A stretch of 64,000 nucleotides of DNA from Auanema rhodensis (taxonomy: Eukaryota > Nematoda > Chromadorea > Rhabditida > Rhabditidae). The stretch spans positions 10,478,001-10,542,000 of the forward strand of contig OZ059897.1 in assembly GCA_964057225.1 (NCBI GenBank), read 5' to 3'. Positions 13,587-24,186 of the stretch are shown here, piece by piece (the stretch's first letter is position 1; each line of letters opens with the position of its first letter). The translations under genes were made by a program, and so were the position numbers. A model generated the notes under the pieces. The model was not told the origin of the DNA. It ran no database searches and saw only the letters and a list, made by a program, of their open reading frames with translations.

Positions 13587-14310
13587 GTTCATTTCAGTAA
13601 CAATGAACACACTAACTTTGTTAAGTTGTTGTAATATCGGCCCAAGTAGTATAGTGGTTAGTACTCCACGTTGTGGCCGTGGCGACACAGATTCGATTAC
13701 TGTCTTGGACATTTTTTGTTTTGAAATTAAAATGCTATAAACATATTGCTTGCTTGTCATGTTAGATTTCTTTAATTCAAATACATATTTAAGTTCTAAC
13801 AATTTTTGATTTGATCACGTTCAATTAACTGTATTGTTTTCAAAAATAAAGACATCTTTCAATTTCTGTTCATTGAATTAAAATTTTCATGTTGTCACAC
13901 AGAAATTGAAGATTCTTAGTTCAATTCAGTAACAATGAACACACTAACTTTGTTAAGTTGTTGTGATATCGGCCCAAGTAATATAGTGGTTAGTACTCCA
14001 CGTTGTGGCCGTGGCGACACAGATTCGATTCCTTTCTTGGGCATTTTTTGTTTTGAAATTAAAATGCTACAAAATTATTGCGTGCTTGTCATGTTAGATT
14101 TCTTTAATTTGAATACTTATTTAAGTTATAACAATTTTCGATTTAATCACGTTCAATCAACTGTATTGTTTTCAAAAATAAAGACAAAATTCAATTTCTG
14201 TTCATTGAATTAGAATTTTCATGTTGTCACACAGAAATTGAAGAATCTTAGTTCAATTCAGTAACAATGAACACACTAACTTTGTTGAGTTGTTGTAATA
14301 TCGGCCCAAG

Positions 14311-14321
14311 TAGTATAGTGG
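14311..14321 (+). promoter_or_regulatory. A box of intact tRNA-His
   Basis: TAGTATAGTGG matches the eukaryotic A box consensus TRGYNNARNGG at all fixed positions. It is the internal TFIIIC site for this copy. Degenerate copies read TAATATAGTGG, losing the fixed G. Confidence 0.9.
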
Positions 14322-14353
14322 TTAGTACTCCACGTTGTGGCCGTGGCGACACA

Positions 14354-14364
14354 GGTTCGATTCC
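14354..14364 (+). promoter_or_regulatory. B box of intact tRNA-His
   Basis: GGTTCGATTCC matches the B box consensus GGTTCGANTCC exactly. Most array copies instead read GATTCGATTCC, which changes the second base of the box and also the G53-C61 pair. Confidence 0.9.
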
Positions 14365-14375
14365 TGTCTTGGGCA

Positions 14376-14381
14376 TTTTTT
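14376..14381 (+). terminator. Pol III T6 terminator
   Basis: Six T residues start immediately after the discriminator base, so the primary transcript would have almost no 3' trailer. The run is kept in the copies I read, intact or not; the unit at 21940 has T7. Confidence 0.85.
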
Positions 14382-14967
14382 GTTTTGAAATTTAAATGCT
14401 ATAAAATTATTGCTTGCTTGTCATGTTAGATTTGTTTAATTCAAATACTTATTTAAGTTCCAACAATTTTCGATTAAATCACGTTCAATCAACTGTATTG
14501 TTTTCAAAAATAAAGACAAAATTCAATTTCTGTTCATTGAATTAGAATTTTCATGTTGTCACACAGAAATTGAAGAATCTTAGTTCAATTCAGTAACAAT
14601 GAACACACTAACTTTGTTAAGTTGTTGTAATATCGGCCCAAGTAATATAGTGGTTAGTACTCCACGTTGTGGCCGTGGCGACACAGATTCGATTCCTGTC
14701 TTGGACATTTTTTGTTTTGAAATTAAAATGCTATAAACATATTGCTTGCTTGTCATGTTAGATTTCTTTAATTCAAATACATATTCAAGTTCTAACAATT
14801 TTTGATTTAATCACGTTCAATTAACTGTATTGTTTTCAAAAATAAAGACAAAATTCAATTTCTGTTCATTGAATTAGAATTTTCATGTTGTCACACAGAA
14901 ATTGAAGAATCTTAGTTCATTTCAGTAACAATGAACACACTAACTTTGTTAAGTAGTTGTAATATCG

Positions 14968-15039
14968 GCCCAAGTAGTATAGTGGTTAGTACTCCACGTT
15001 GTGGCCGTGGCGACACAGGTTCGATTCCTGTCTTGGGCA
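14968..15039 (+). tRNA. tRNA-His(GTG), intact
   Basis: Same cloverleaf as the copy at 14304. The 5' flank differs: AAGTAGTTGT replaces AAGTTGTTGT about 20 nt before the gene. The same flank recurs at 17292 and 18952, marking them as copies of one ancestor. Confidence 0.95.
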
Positions 15040-15963
15040 TTTTTTGTTTTGAAATTTAAATGCTATAAAATTATTGCTTGCTTGTCATGTTAGATTTGTT
15101 TAATTCAAATACTTATTTAAGTTCCAACAATTTTCGATTGAATCACGTTCATTTAACTGTATTGTTTTCAAAAATAAAGACATCTTTCAATTTCTGGTCA
15201 TTGAATTAGAATTTTCATGTTGTCACACAGAAATTGAAGAATCTTAGTTCATTTCAGTAACAATGAACACACTAACTTTGTTAAGTTGTTGTAATATCGG
15301 CCCAAGTAATATAGTGGTTAGTACTCCACGTTGTGGCCGTGGCGACACAGATTCGATTCCTGTCTTGGGCATTTTTTGTTTTGAAATTAAAATGCTACAA
15401 AATTATTGCTTGCTTGTCATGTTAGATTTCTTTAATTTGAATACTTATTTAAGTTATAACAATTTTCGATTGAATCACGTTCAATCAACTGTATTGTTTT
15501 CAAAAATAAAGACAAAATTCAATTTCTGTTCATTGAATTAGAATTTTCATGTTGTCACACAGAAATTGAAGAATCTTAGTTCAATTCAGTAACAATGAAC
15601 ACACTAACTTTGTTAAGTTGTTGTAATATCGGCCCAAGTAATATAGTGGTTAGTACTCCACGTTGTGGCCGTGGCGACACAGATTCGATTCCTGTCTTGG
15701 ACATTTTTTGTTTTGAAATTAAAATGCTATAAACATATTGCTTGCTTGTCATGTTAGATTTCTTTAATTCAAATACATATTTAAGTTATAACAATTTTCG
15801 ATTTAATCACGTTCAATCAACTGTATTGTTTTCAAAAATAAAGACAAAATTCAATTTCTGTTCATTGAATTAGAATTTTCATGTTGTCACACAGAAATTG
15901 AAGAATCTTAGTTCAATTCAGTAACAATGAACACACTAACTTTGTTGAGTTGTTGTAATATCG

Positions 15964-16035
15964 GCCCAAGTAGTATAGTGGTTAGTACTCCACGTTGTGG
16001 CCGTGGCGACACAGGTTCGATTCCTGTCTTGGGCA
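15964..16035 (+). tRNA. tRNA-His(GTG), intact
   Basis: All stems paired and both boxes canonical. The flank GTTGAGTTGTTG is shared with 14304, 16628, 18288 and 20280, so these five belong to one sublineage. Confidence 0.95.
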
Positions 16036-16627
16036 TTTTTTGTTTTGAAATTTAAATGCTATAAAATTATTGCTTGCTTGTCATGTTAGATTTGTTTAAT
16101 TCAAATACTTATTTAAGTTCCAACAATTTTCGATTAAATCACGTTCAATCAACTGTATTGTTTTCAAAAATAAAGACAAAATTCAATTTCTGTTCATTGA
16201 ATTAGAATTTTCATGTTGTCACACAGAAATTGAAGAATCTTAGTTCAATTCAGTAACAATGAACACACTAACTTTGTTAAGTTGTTGTAATATCGGCCCA
16301 AGTAATATAGTGGTTAGTACTCCACGTTGTGGCCGTGGCGACACAGATTCGATTCCTGTCTTGGACATTTTTTGTTTTGAAATTAAAATGCTATAAACAT
16401 ATTGCTTGCTTGTCATGTTAGATTTCTTTAATTCAAATACATATTTAAGTTATAACAATTTTCGATTTAATCACGTTCAATCAACTGTATTGTTTTCAAA
16501 AATAAAGACAAAATTCAATTTCTGTTCATTGAATTAGAATTTTTATGTTGTCACACAGAAATTGAAGAATCTTAGTTCAATTCAGTAACAATGAATACAC
16601 TAACTTTGTTGAGTTGTTGTAATATCG

Positions 16628-16699
16628 GCCCAAGTAGTATAGTGGTTAGTACTCCACGTTGTGGCCGTGGCGACACAGGTTCGATTCCTGTCTTGGGCA
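16628..16699 (+). tRNA. tRNA-His(GTG), intact
   Basis: Intact copy of the GTTGAGTTGTTG sublineage. The spacer before it has a private change (ATGAATACAC instead of ATGAACACAC). Confidence 0.95.
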
Positions 16700-17291
16700 T
16701 TTTTTGTTTTGAAATTTAAATGCTATAAAATTATTGCTTGCTTGTCATGTTAGATTTGTTTAATTCAAATACTTATTTAAGTTCCAACAATTTTCGATTA
16801 AATCACGTTCAATCAACTGTATTGTTTTCAAAAATAAAGACAAAATTCAATTTCTGTTCATTGAATTAGAATTTTCATGTTGTCACACAGAAATTGAAGA
16901 ATCTTAGTTCAATTCAGTAACAATGAACACACTAACTTTGTTAAGTTGTTGTAATATCGGCCCAAGTAATATAGTGGTTAGTACTCCACGTTGTGGCCGT
17001 GGCGACACAGATTCGATTCCTGTCTTGGACATTTTTTGTTTTGAAATTAAAATGCTATAAACATATTGCTTGCTTGTCATGTTAGATTTCTTTAATTTAA
17101 ATACATATTTAAGTTCTAACAATTTTTGATTTAATCACGTTCAATTAACTGTATTGTTTTCAAAAATAAAGACAAAATTCAATTTCTGTTCATTGAATTA
17201 GAATTTTCATGTTGTCACACAGAAATTGAAGAATCTTAGTTCATTTCAGTAACAATGAACACACTAACTTTGTTAAGTAGTTGTAATATCG

Positions 17292-17363
17292 GCCCAAGTA
17301 GTATAGTGGTTAGTACTCCACGTTGTGGCCGTGGCGACACAGGTTCGATTCCTGTCTTGGGCA
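17292..17363 (+). tRNA. tRNA-His(GTG), intact
   Basis: Intact copy of the AAGTAGTTGT flank sublineage. The following spacer uses the GTTCATTTAAC and TCTGGTCATT segment types. Confidence 0.95.
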
Positions 17364-18287
17364 TTTTTTGTTTTGAAATTTAAATGCTATAAAATTATTG
17401 CTTGCTTGTCATGTTAGATTTGTTTAATTCAAATACTTATTTAAGTTCCAACAATTTTCGATTAAATCACGTTCATTTAACTGTATTGTTTTCAAAAATA
17501 AAGACATCTTTCAATTTCTGGTCATTGAATTAGAATTTTCATGTTGTCACACAGAAATTGAAGAATCTTAGTTCATTTCAGTAACAATGAACACACTAAC
17601 TTTGTTAAGTTGTTGTAATATCGGCCCAAGTAATATAGTGGTTAGTACTCCACGTTGTGGCCGTGGCGACACAGATTCGATTCCTGTCTTGGGCATTTTC
17701 TGTTTTGAAATTAAAATGCTACAAAATTATTGCTTGCTTGTCATGTTAGATTTCTTTAATTTGAATACTTATTTAAGTTATAACAATTTTCGATTTAATC
17801 ACGTTCAATCAACTGTATTGTTTTCAAAAATAAAGACAAAATTCAATTTCTGTTCATTGAATTAGAATTTTCATGTTGTCACACAGAAATTGAAGAATCT
17901 TAGTTCAATTCAGTAACAATGAACACACTAACTTTGTTAAGTTGTTGTAATATCGGCCCAAGTAATATAGTGGTTAGTACTCCACGTTGTGGCCGTGGCG
18001 ACACAGATTCGATTCCTGTCTTGGGCATTTTTTGTTTTGAAATTAAAATGCTACAAAATTATTGCTTGCTTGTCATGTTAGATTTCTTCAATTTGAATAC
18101 TTATTTAAGTTATAACAATTTTCGATTTAATCACGTTCAATCAACTGTATTGTTTTCAAAAATAAAGACAAAATTCAATTTCTGTTCATTGAATTAGAAT
18201 TTTCATGTTGTCACACAGAAATTGAAGAATCTTAGTTCAATTCAGTAACAATGAACACACTAACTTTGTTGAGTTGTTGTAATATCG

Positions 18288-18359
18288 GCCCAAGTAGTAT
18301 AGTGGTTAGTACTCCACGTTGTGGCCGTGGCGACACAGGTTCGATTCCTGTCTTGGGCA
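18288..18359 (+). tRNA. tRNA-His(GTG), intact
   Basis: Intact copy of the GTTGAGTTGTTG sublineage, two units after a pair of near-identical degenerate copies at 17624 and 17956. Confidence 0.95.
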
Positions 18360-18951
18360 TTTTTTGTTTTGAAATTTAAATGCTATAAAATTATTGCTTG
18401 CTTGTCATGTTAGATTTGTTTAATTCAAATACTTATTTAAGTTCCAACAATTTTCGATTAAATCACGTTCAATCAACTGTATTGTTTTCAAAAATAAAGA
18501 CAAAATTCAATTTCTGTTCATTGAATTAGAATTTTCATGTTGTCACACAGAAATTGAAAAATCTTAGTTCAATTCAGTAACAATGAACACACTAACTTTG
18601 TTAAGTTGTTGTAATATCGGCCCAAGTAATATAGTGGTTAGTACTCCACGTTGTGGCCGTGGCGACACAGATTCGATTCCTGTCTTGGACATTTTTTGTT
18701 TTGAAATTAAAATGCTATAAACATATTGCTTGCTTGTCATGTTAGATTTCTTTAATTCAAATACATATTTAAGTTCTAACAATTTTTGATTTAATCACGT
18801 TCAATTAACTGTATTGTTTTCAAAAATAAAGACAAAATTCAATTTCTGTTCATTGAATTAGAATTTTCATGTTGTCACACAGAAATTGAAGAATCTTAGT
18901 TCATTTCAGTAACAATGAACACACTAACTTTGTTAAGTAGTTGTAATATCG

Positions 18952-19023
18952 GCCCAAGTAGTATAGTGGTTAGTACTCCACGTTGTGGCCGTGGCGACAC
19001 AGGTTCGATTCCTGTCTTGGGCA
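18952..19023 (+). tRNA. tRNA-His(GTG), intact
   Basis: Intact copy. With its flank and spacer it repeats the 17292 unit, five units (1660 bp) later. Confidence 0.95.
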
Positions 19024-20279
19024 TTTTTTGTTTTGAAATTTAAATGCTATAAAATTATTGCTTGCTTGTCATGTTAGATTTGTTTAATTCAAATACTTAT
19101 TTAAGTTCCAACAATTTTCGATTAAATCACGTTCATTTAACTGTATTGTTTTCAAAAATAAAGACATCTTTCAATTTCTGGTCATTGAATTAGAATTTTC
19201 ATGTTGTCACACAGAAATTGAAGAATCTTAGTTCATTTCAGTAACAATGAACACACTAACTTTGTTAAGTTGTTGTAATATCGGCCCAAGTAATATAGTG
19301 GTTAGTACTCCACGTTGTGGCCGTGGCGACACAGATTCGATTCCTGTCTTGGGCATTTTTTGTTTTGAAATTAAAATGCTACAAAATTATTGCTTGCTTG
19401 TCATGTTAGATTTCTTTAATTTGAATACTTATTTAAGTTATAACAATTTTCGATTTAATCACGTTCAATCAACTGTATTGTTTTCAAAAATAAAGACAAA
19501 ATTCAATTTCTGTTCATTGAATTAGAATTTTCATGTTGTCACACAGAAATTGAAGAATCTTAGTTCAATTCAGTAACAATGAACACACTAACTTTGTAAA
19601 GTTGTTGTAATATCGGCCCAAGTAATATAGTGGTTAGTACTCCACGTTGTGGCCGTGGCGACACAGATTCGATTCCTGTCTTGGGCATTTTTTGTTTTGA
19701 AATTAAAATGCTACAAAATTATTGCTTGCTTGTCATGTTAGATTTCTTTAATTTGAATACTTATTTAAGTTATAACAATTTTCGATTTAATCACGTTCAA
19801 TCAACTGTATTGTTTTCAAAAATAAAGACAAAATTCAATTTCTGTTCATTGAATTAGAATTTTCATGTTGTCACACAGAAATTGAAGAATCTTAGTTCAA
19901 TTCAGTAACAATGAACACACTAACTTTGTTAAGTTGTTGTAATATCGGCCCAAGTAATATAGTGGTTAGTACTCCACGTTGTGGCCGTGGCGACACAGAT
20001 TCGATTCCTGTCTTGGACATTTTTTGTTTTGAAATTAAAATGCTATAAACATATTGCTTGCTTGTCATGTTAGATTTCTTTAATTCAAATACATATTTAA
20101 GTTATAACAATTTTCGATTTAATCACGTTCAATCAACTGTATTGTTTTCAAAAATAAAGACAAAATTCAATTTCTGTTCATTGAATTAGAATTTTCATGT
20201 TGTCACACAGAAATTGAAGAATCTTAGTTCAATTCAGTAACAATGAACACACTAACTTTGTTGAGTTGTTGTAATATCG

Positions 20280-20351
20280 GCCCAAGTAGTATAGTGGTTA
20301 GTACTCCACGTTGTGGCCGTGGCGACACAGGTTCGATTCCTGTCTTGGGCA
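20280..20351 (+). tRNA. tRNA-His(GTG), intact
   Basis: Last fully intact copy before the transposon. It has GTTGAGTTGTTG upstream and CGATTGAATCACG in the spacer. Confidence 0.95.
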
Positions 20352-21275
20352 TTTTTTGTTTTGAAATTTAAATGCTATAAAATTATTGCTTGCTTGTCAT
20401 GTTAGATTTGTTTAATTCAAATACTTATTTAAGTTCCAACAATTTTCGATTGAATCACGTTCAATCAACTGTATTGTTTTCAAAAATAAAGACAAAATTC
20501 AATTTCTGTTCATTGAATTAGAATTTTCATGTTGTCACACAGAAATTGAAGAATCTTAGTTCAATTCAGTAACAATGAACACACTAACTTTGTTAAGTTG
20601 TTGTAATATCGGCCCAAGTAATATAGTGGTTAGTACTCCACGTTGTGGCCGTGGCGACACAGATTCGATTCCTGTCTTGGACATTTTTTGTTTTGAAATT
20701 AAAATGCTATAAACATATTGCTTGCTTGTCATGTTAGATTTCTTTAATTCAAATACATATTTAAGTTCTAACAATTTTTGATTTAATCACGTTCAATTAA
20801 CTGTATTGTTTTCAAAAATAAAGACAAAATTCAATTTCTGTTCATTGAATTAGAATTTTCATGTTGTCACACAGAAATTGAAGAATCTTAGTTCATTTCA
20901 GTAACAATGAACACACTAACTTTGTTAAGTTGTTGTAATATCGGCCCAAGTAATATAGTGGTTAGTACTCCACGTTGTGGCCGTGGCGACACAGATTCGA
21001 TTCCTGTCTTGGGCATTTTTTGTTTTGAAATTAAAATGCTACAAAATTATTGCTTGCTTGTCATGTTAGATTTCTTTAATTTGAATACTTATTTAAGTTA
21101 TAACAATTTTCGATTTAATCACGTTCAATCAACTGTATTGTTTTCAAAAATAAAGACAAAATTCAATTTCTGTTCATTGAATTAGAATTTTCATGTTGTC
21201 ACACAGAAATTGAAGAATCTTAGTTCAATTCAGTAACAATGAACACACTAACTTTGTTAAGTTGTTGTAATATTG

Positions 21276-21347
21276 GCCCAAGTAGTATAGTGGTTAGTAC
21301 TCCACGTTGTGGCCGTGGCGACACAGGTTCGATTCCTGTCTCGGGCA
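21276..21347 (+). tRNA. tRNA-His(GTG), near intact, one acceptor mismatch
   Basis: G10, G53 and both boxes are canonical. The 3' acceptor strand reads CTCGGGC, so A5 faces C68. A single A-C mismatch inside the acceptor stem may or may not be tolerated; function is uncertain. Confidence 0.7.
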
Positions 21348-22604
21348 TTTTTTGTTTTGAAATTAAAATGCTATAAAATTATTGCTTGCTTGTCTTGTTA
21401 GATTTCTTTAATTTGAATACTTATCCAAGTTATAACAATTTTCGATTTAATCACGTTCAATCAACTGTATTGTTTTCAAAAATAAAGACAAAATTCAATT
21501 TCTGTTCATTGAATTAGAATTTTCATGTTGTCACACAGAAATTGAAGAATCTTAGTTCAATTCAGTAACAATGAACACACTAACTTTGTTAAGTTGTTGT
21601 AATATCGGCCCAAGTAATATAGTGGTTAGTACTCCACGTTGTGGCCGTGGCGACACAGATTCGATTCCTGTCTTGGACATTTTTTGTTTTGAAATTAAAG
21701 TGCTATAAACATATTGCTTGCTTGTCATGTTAGATTTCTTTAATTCAAATACATATTTAAGTTCTAACAATTTTTGATTTAATCACGTTCAATTAACTGT
21801 ATTGTTTTCAAAAATAAAGACAAAATTCAATTTCTGTTCATTGAATTAGAATTTTCATGTTCTCACACAGAAATTGAAGAATCTTAGTTCAATTCAGTAA
21901 CAATGAACACACTAATTTTGTGAAGTTGTTTTAATATCGGCCCAAGTAATATAGTGGTTAGTACTCCACGTTGTGGCCGTGGCGACACAGATTCGATTCC
22001 TGTCTTGGGCATTTTTTTGTTTTGAAATTAAAATGCTATAAAATTATTGCTTGCTTGTCATGTGAGATTTGTTTAATTCAAATACTTATTTAAGTTCTAA
22101 CAATTTTTGATTTAATCACGTTCAATTAACTGTATTGTTTTCAAAAATGAAGACATCTTTCAATTTCTGTTCATTGAATTAGAATTTTCATGTTGTCACA
22201 CAGAAATTGAAGAATCTTAGTTCATTTCAGTAACAATGAACACACTAACTTTGTTAAGTTGTTGTAATATCGGCCCAAGTAATATAGTGGTTAGTACTCC
22301 ACGTTGTGGCCGTGGCGACACAGGTTCGATTCCTGTCTTGGGCATTTTTTGTTTTGAAATTTAAATGCTATAAAATTATTGCTTGCTTGTCATGTGAGAT
22401 TTGTTTAATTCAAATACTTATTTAAGTTCTAACAATTTTTGATTTAATCACGTTCAATTAACTGTATTGTTTTCAAAAATAAAAACAAAATTCAATTTCT
22501 GTTCATTGAATTAGAATTTTCATGTTGTCACACAGAAATTGAAGAATCTTAGTTCATTTCAGTAACAATGAACACACTAACTTTGTTAAGTTGTTGTAAT
22601 ATTG

Positions 22605-22676
22605 GCCCAAGTAGTATAGTGGTTAGTACTCCACGTTGTGGCCGTGGCGACACAGGTTCGATTCCTGTTTTGGGCA
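22605..22676 (+). tRNA. tRNA-His(GTG), near intact, G7-U66 wobble
   Basis: Canonical boxes and stems, except that the acceptor 3' strand reads TTTGGGC. This replaces the G7-C66 pair with a G-U wobble, which is usually compatible with function. The unit is 333 bp because of a longer T run in the spacer. It recurs at 29685 and 33006. Confidence 0.85.
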
Positions 22677-23931
22677 TTTTTTGTTTTGAAATTTAAATGC
22701 TATAAAATTATTGCTTGCTTGTCATGTTAGATTTTTTTAAATTTGAATACTTATTCAAGTTATAACAATTTTCGATTTAATCACGTTCAATCAACTGTAT
22801 TGTTTTCAAAAATAAAGACATCTTTCAATTTCTGGTCATTGAATTAGAATTTTCATGTTGTCACACAGAAATTGAAGAATCTTAGTTTAATTCAGTAACA
22901 ATGAACACACTAACTTTGTTAAGTTGTTGTAATATCGGCCCAAGTAATATAGTGGTTAGTACTCCACGTTGTGGCCGTGGCGACACAGATTCGATTCCTG
23001 TCTTGGACATTTTTTGTTTTGAAATTAAAATGCTATAAAATTATTGCTTGCTTGTCATGTTAGATTTCTTTAATTTGAATACTTATTCAAGTTATAACAA
23101 TTTTCGATTTAATCACGTTCAATCAACTGTATTGTTTTCAAAAATAAAGACAAAATTCAATTTCTGTTCATTGAATTAGAATTTTCATGTTGTCACACAG
23201 AAATTGAAGAATCTTAGTTCATTTCAGTAACAATGAACACACTAACTTTGTTAAGTTGTTGTAATATCGGCCCAAGTAATATAGTGGTTAGTACTCCACG
23301 TTGTGGCCGTGGCGACACAGATTCGATTCCTGTCTTGGACATTTTTTGTTTTGAAATTAAAATGCTATAAAATTATTGCTTGCTTGTCATGTTAGATTTC
23401 TTTAATTTGAATACTTATTTAAGTTATAACAATTTTCGATTTAATCACGTTCAATCAACTGTATTGTTTTCAAAAATAAAGACAAAATTCAATTTCTGTT
23501 CATTGAATTAGAATTTTCATGTTGTCACACAGAAATTGAAGAATCTTAGTTCAATTCAGTAACAATGAACACACTAACTTTGTTAAGTTGTTGTAATATC
23601 GGCCCAAGTAATATAGTGGTTAGTACTCCACGTTGTGGCCGTGGCGACACAGATTCGATTCCTGTCTTGGACATTTTTTGTTTTGAAATTAAAATGCTAT
23701 AAACATATTGCTTGCTTGTCATGTTAGATTTCTTTAATTCAAATACATATTTAAGTTCTAACAATTTTTGATTTAATCACGTTCAATTAACTGTATTGTT
23801 TTCAAAAATAAAGACAAAATTCAATTTCTGTTCATTGAATTAGAATTTTCATGTTGTCACACAGAAATTGAAGAATCTTAGTTCAATTCAGTAACAATGA
23901 ACACACTAACTTTGTTGAGTTGTTGTAATAT

Positions 23932-23940
23932 TGGCCCAAG
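23932..23940. repeat. Left 9-bp target site duplication of the MULE
   Basis: TGGCCCAAG directly abuts the left end of the element and recurs as TGGCCCAAG right after its right end at 27691-27699. Nine base pairs is the typical duplication length for Mutator-like elements. Confidence 0.9.
23934..23940 (+). pseudogene. 5' stub of a tRNA-His copy cut by the MULE
   Basis: Only GCCCAAG, the 5' acceptor strand, remains here. The rest of this tRNA lies beyond the element at 27693, where the duplicated target supplies the same seven bases again. Confidence 0.9.
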
Positions 23941-24165
23941 GGCCAAACTAAATTGACATGTGTGAAAATGACTCGATATGTAATTGACATAGTGAAATAT
24001 ATTGGTTTAATTGACATGTAAGATCAATACCGTATTGAATGTTAATGACATTGTAATAATGACATTAATTGCGTTTGACTAAAATGTGCAAATTTGAATA
24101 TTGCGTACCAATTTAGGTAATTTTTTCACAAAAAAATTTTGGGATTTTCCGATATCGATTCATTT
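23941..24165 (+). repeat. Left terminal inverted repeat
   Basis: About 225 bp, matching the reverse complement of 27466-27690. Apart from one base (ACATTAATTG against ACATCAATTG on the inverted strand), differences lie only in the outer 13 bp: GGCCAAACTAAAT here, GGTAAAGTCAGAA at the other end. It contains five TGACAT words, at 23954, 23985, 24012, 24046 and 24060, possible transposase-binding repeats. Confidence 0.92.
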
Positions 24166-24186
24166 TTTCCCAATAGAAGAAAGGAA
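24166..24186 (+). promoter_or_regulatory. Short leader between left TIR and transposase start
   Basis: Only 21 bp separate the inverted repeat from the proposed ATG, so promoter and transcription start would have to lie inside the left TIR, as is common in MULEs. No clear TATA box is evident. Confidence 0.4.

Larger units (their letters stand above)
28..14043 (+). pseudogene. 43 degenerate tRNA-His(GTG) copies, left block
   Basis: Copies start at 28+332n for n=0 to 42, each 72 nt. All carry A at position 53 of the T stem, so the pair with C61 is lost and the B box reads GATTCGATTCC. Nearly all also carry A at position 10, which breaks the D stem and the A box. The 3' acceptor strand comes in three main types: CTTGGAC (C2-A71 mismatch), CTTGGGC preceded by CCTTT (extra C50-T64 mismatch), and TTTGGGC or TTTGGGT. 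Exceptions: 360 and 4676 have G10 but ACTGG in the A box; 10652 and 13308 have T10; 13640 has G10 but A at 61. The anticodon loop TTGTGGC is unchanged throughout. They are probably poorly transcribed or unstable; this is inferred from the promoter and stem lesions. Confidence 0.85.
14304..14375 (+). tRNA. tRNA-His(GTG), intact, first in array order
   Basis: Reference intact copy. Acceptor GCCCAAG pairs fully with CTTGGGC, D stem GTAT with GTAC, anticodon stem CCACG with CGTGG, and T stem ACAGG with CCTGT. The anticodon loop TTGTGGC gives GTG, which reads the His codons CAC and CAU. The variable loop is CGAC and the discriminator base is A73; no CCA is encoded. The genomic base before position 1 is G, the identity base that tRNA-His carries at -1. 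There is no intron. A T6 run follows A73 directly. It closely resembles animal tRNA-His in the D arm and anticodon loop (from memory of the family, not from a search). Confidence 0.96.
14636..23673 (+). pseudogene. 19 degenerate tRNA-His copies interleaved with intact ones
   Basis: Starts: 14636, 15300, 15632, 16296, 16960, 17624, 17956, 18620, 19284, 19616, 19948, 20612, 20944, 21608, 21940, 22273, 22938, 23270, 23602. All have A10, and all but 22273 have A53. The copy at 22273 keeps G53 and a perfect acceptor stem and is damaged only at position 10. Copies at 14636, 15632, 16296, 16960, 18620, 19948, 20612, 21608, 22938, 23270 and 23602 add the C2-A71 mismatch. Copies at 15300, 17624, 17956, 19284, 19616, 20944 and 21940 have an intact acceptor stem. 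Confidence 0.85.
1..23940 (+). repeat. Left arm of tRNA-His tandem array (332-bp units)
   Basis: Head-to-tail array of a 332-bp unit. The tRNA part begins at 28 and recurs at 28+332n as far as 21940; one extra base after 21940 and another after 22605 shift the phase, giving 22273, 22605, 22938, 23270, 23602 and 23934. That is 72 full copies and a 7-nt stub. Each unit is tRNA (72 nt), T6, then AT-rich spacer. The spacer comes in a few interchangeable segment types, for example CTATAAACATATTG against CTACAAAATTATTG after the tRNA, and GACAAAATTC against GACATCTTTC later on. These are shuffled between units, as expected from exchange within the array. Nothing in the spacer looks protein coding. 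Confidence 0.97.

Noticed and set aside
28-14043. Fungal RIP as the source of the G-to-A changes
   Set aside because: RIP acts on CpA (TpG on the other strand). The changed G residues at 10, 53, 69 and 71 are preceded by A or G, and changes are not spread over the spacer.
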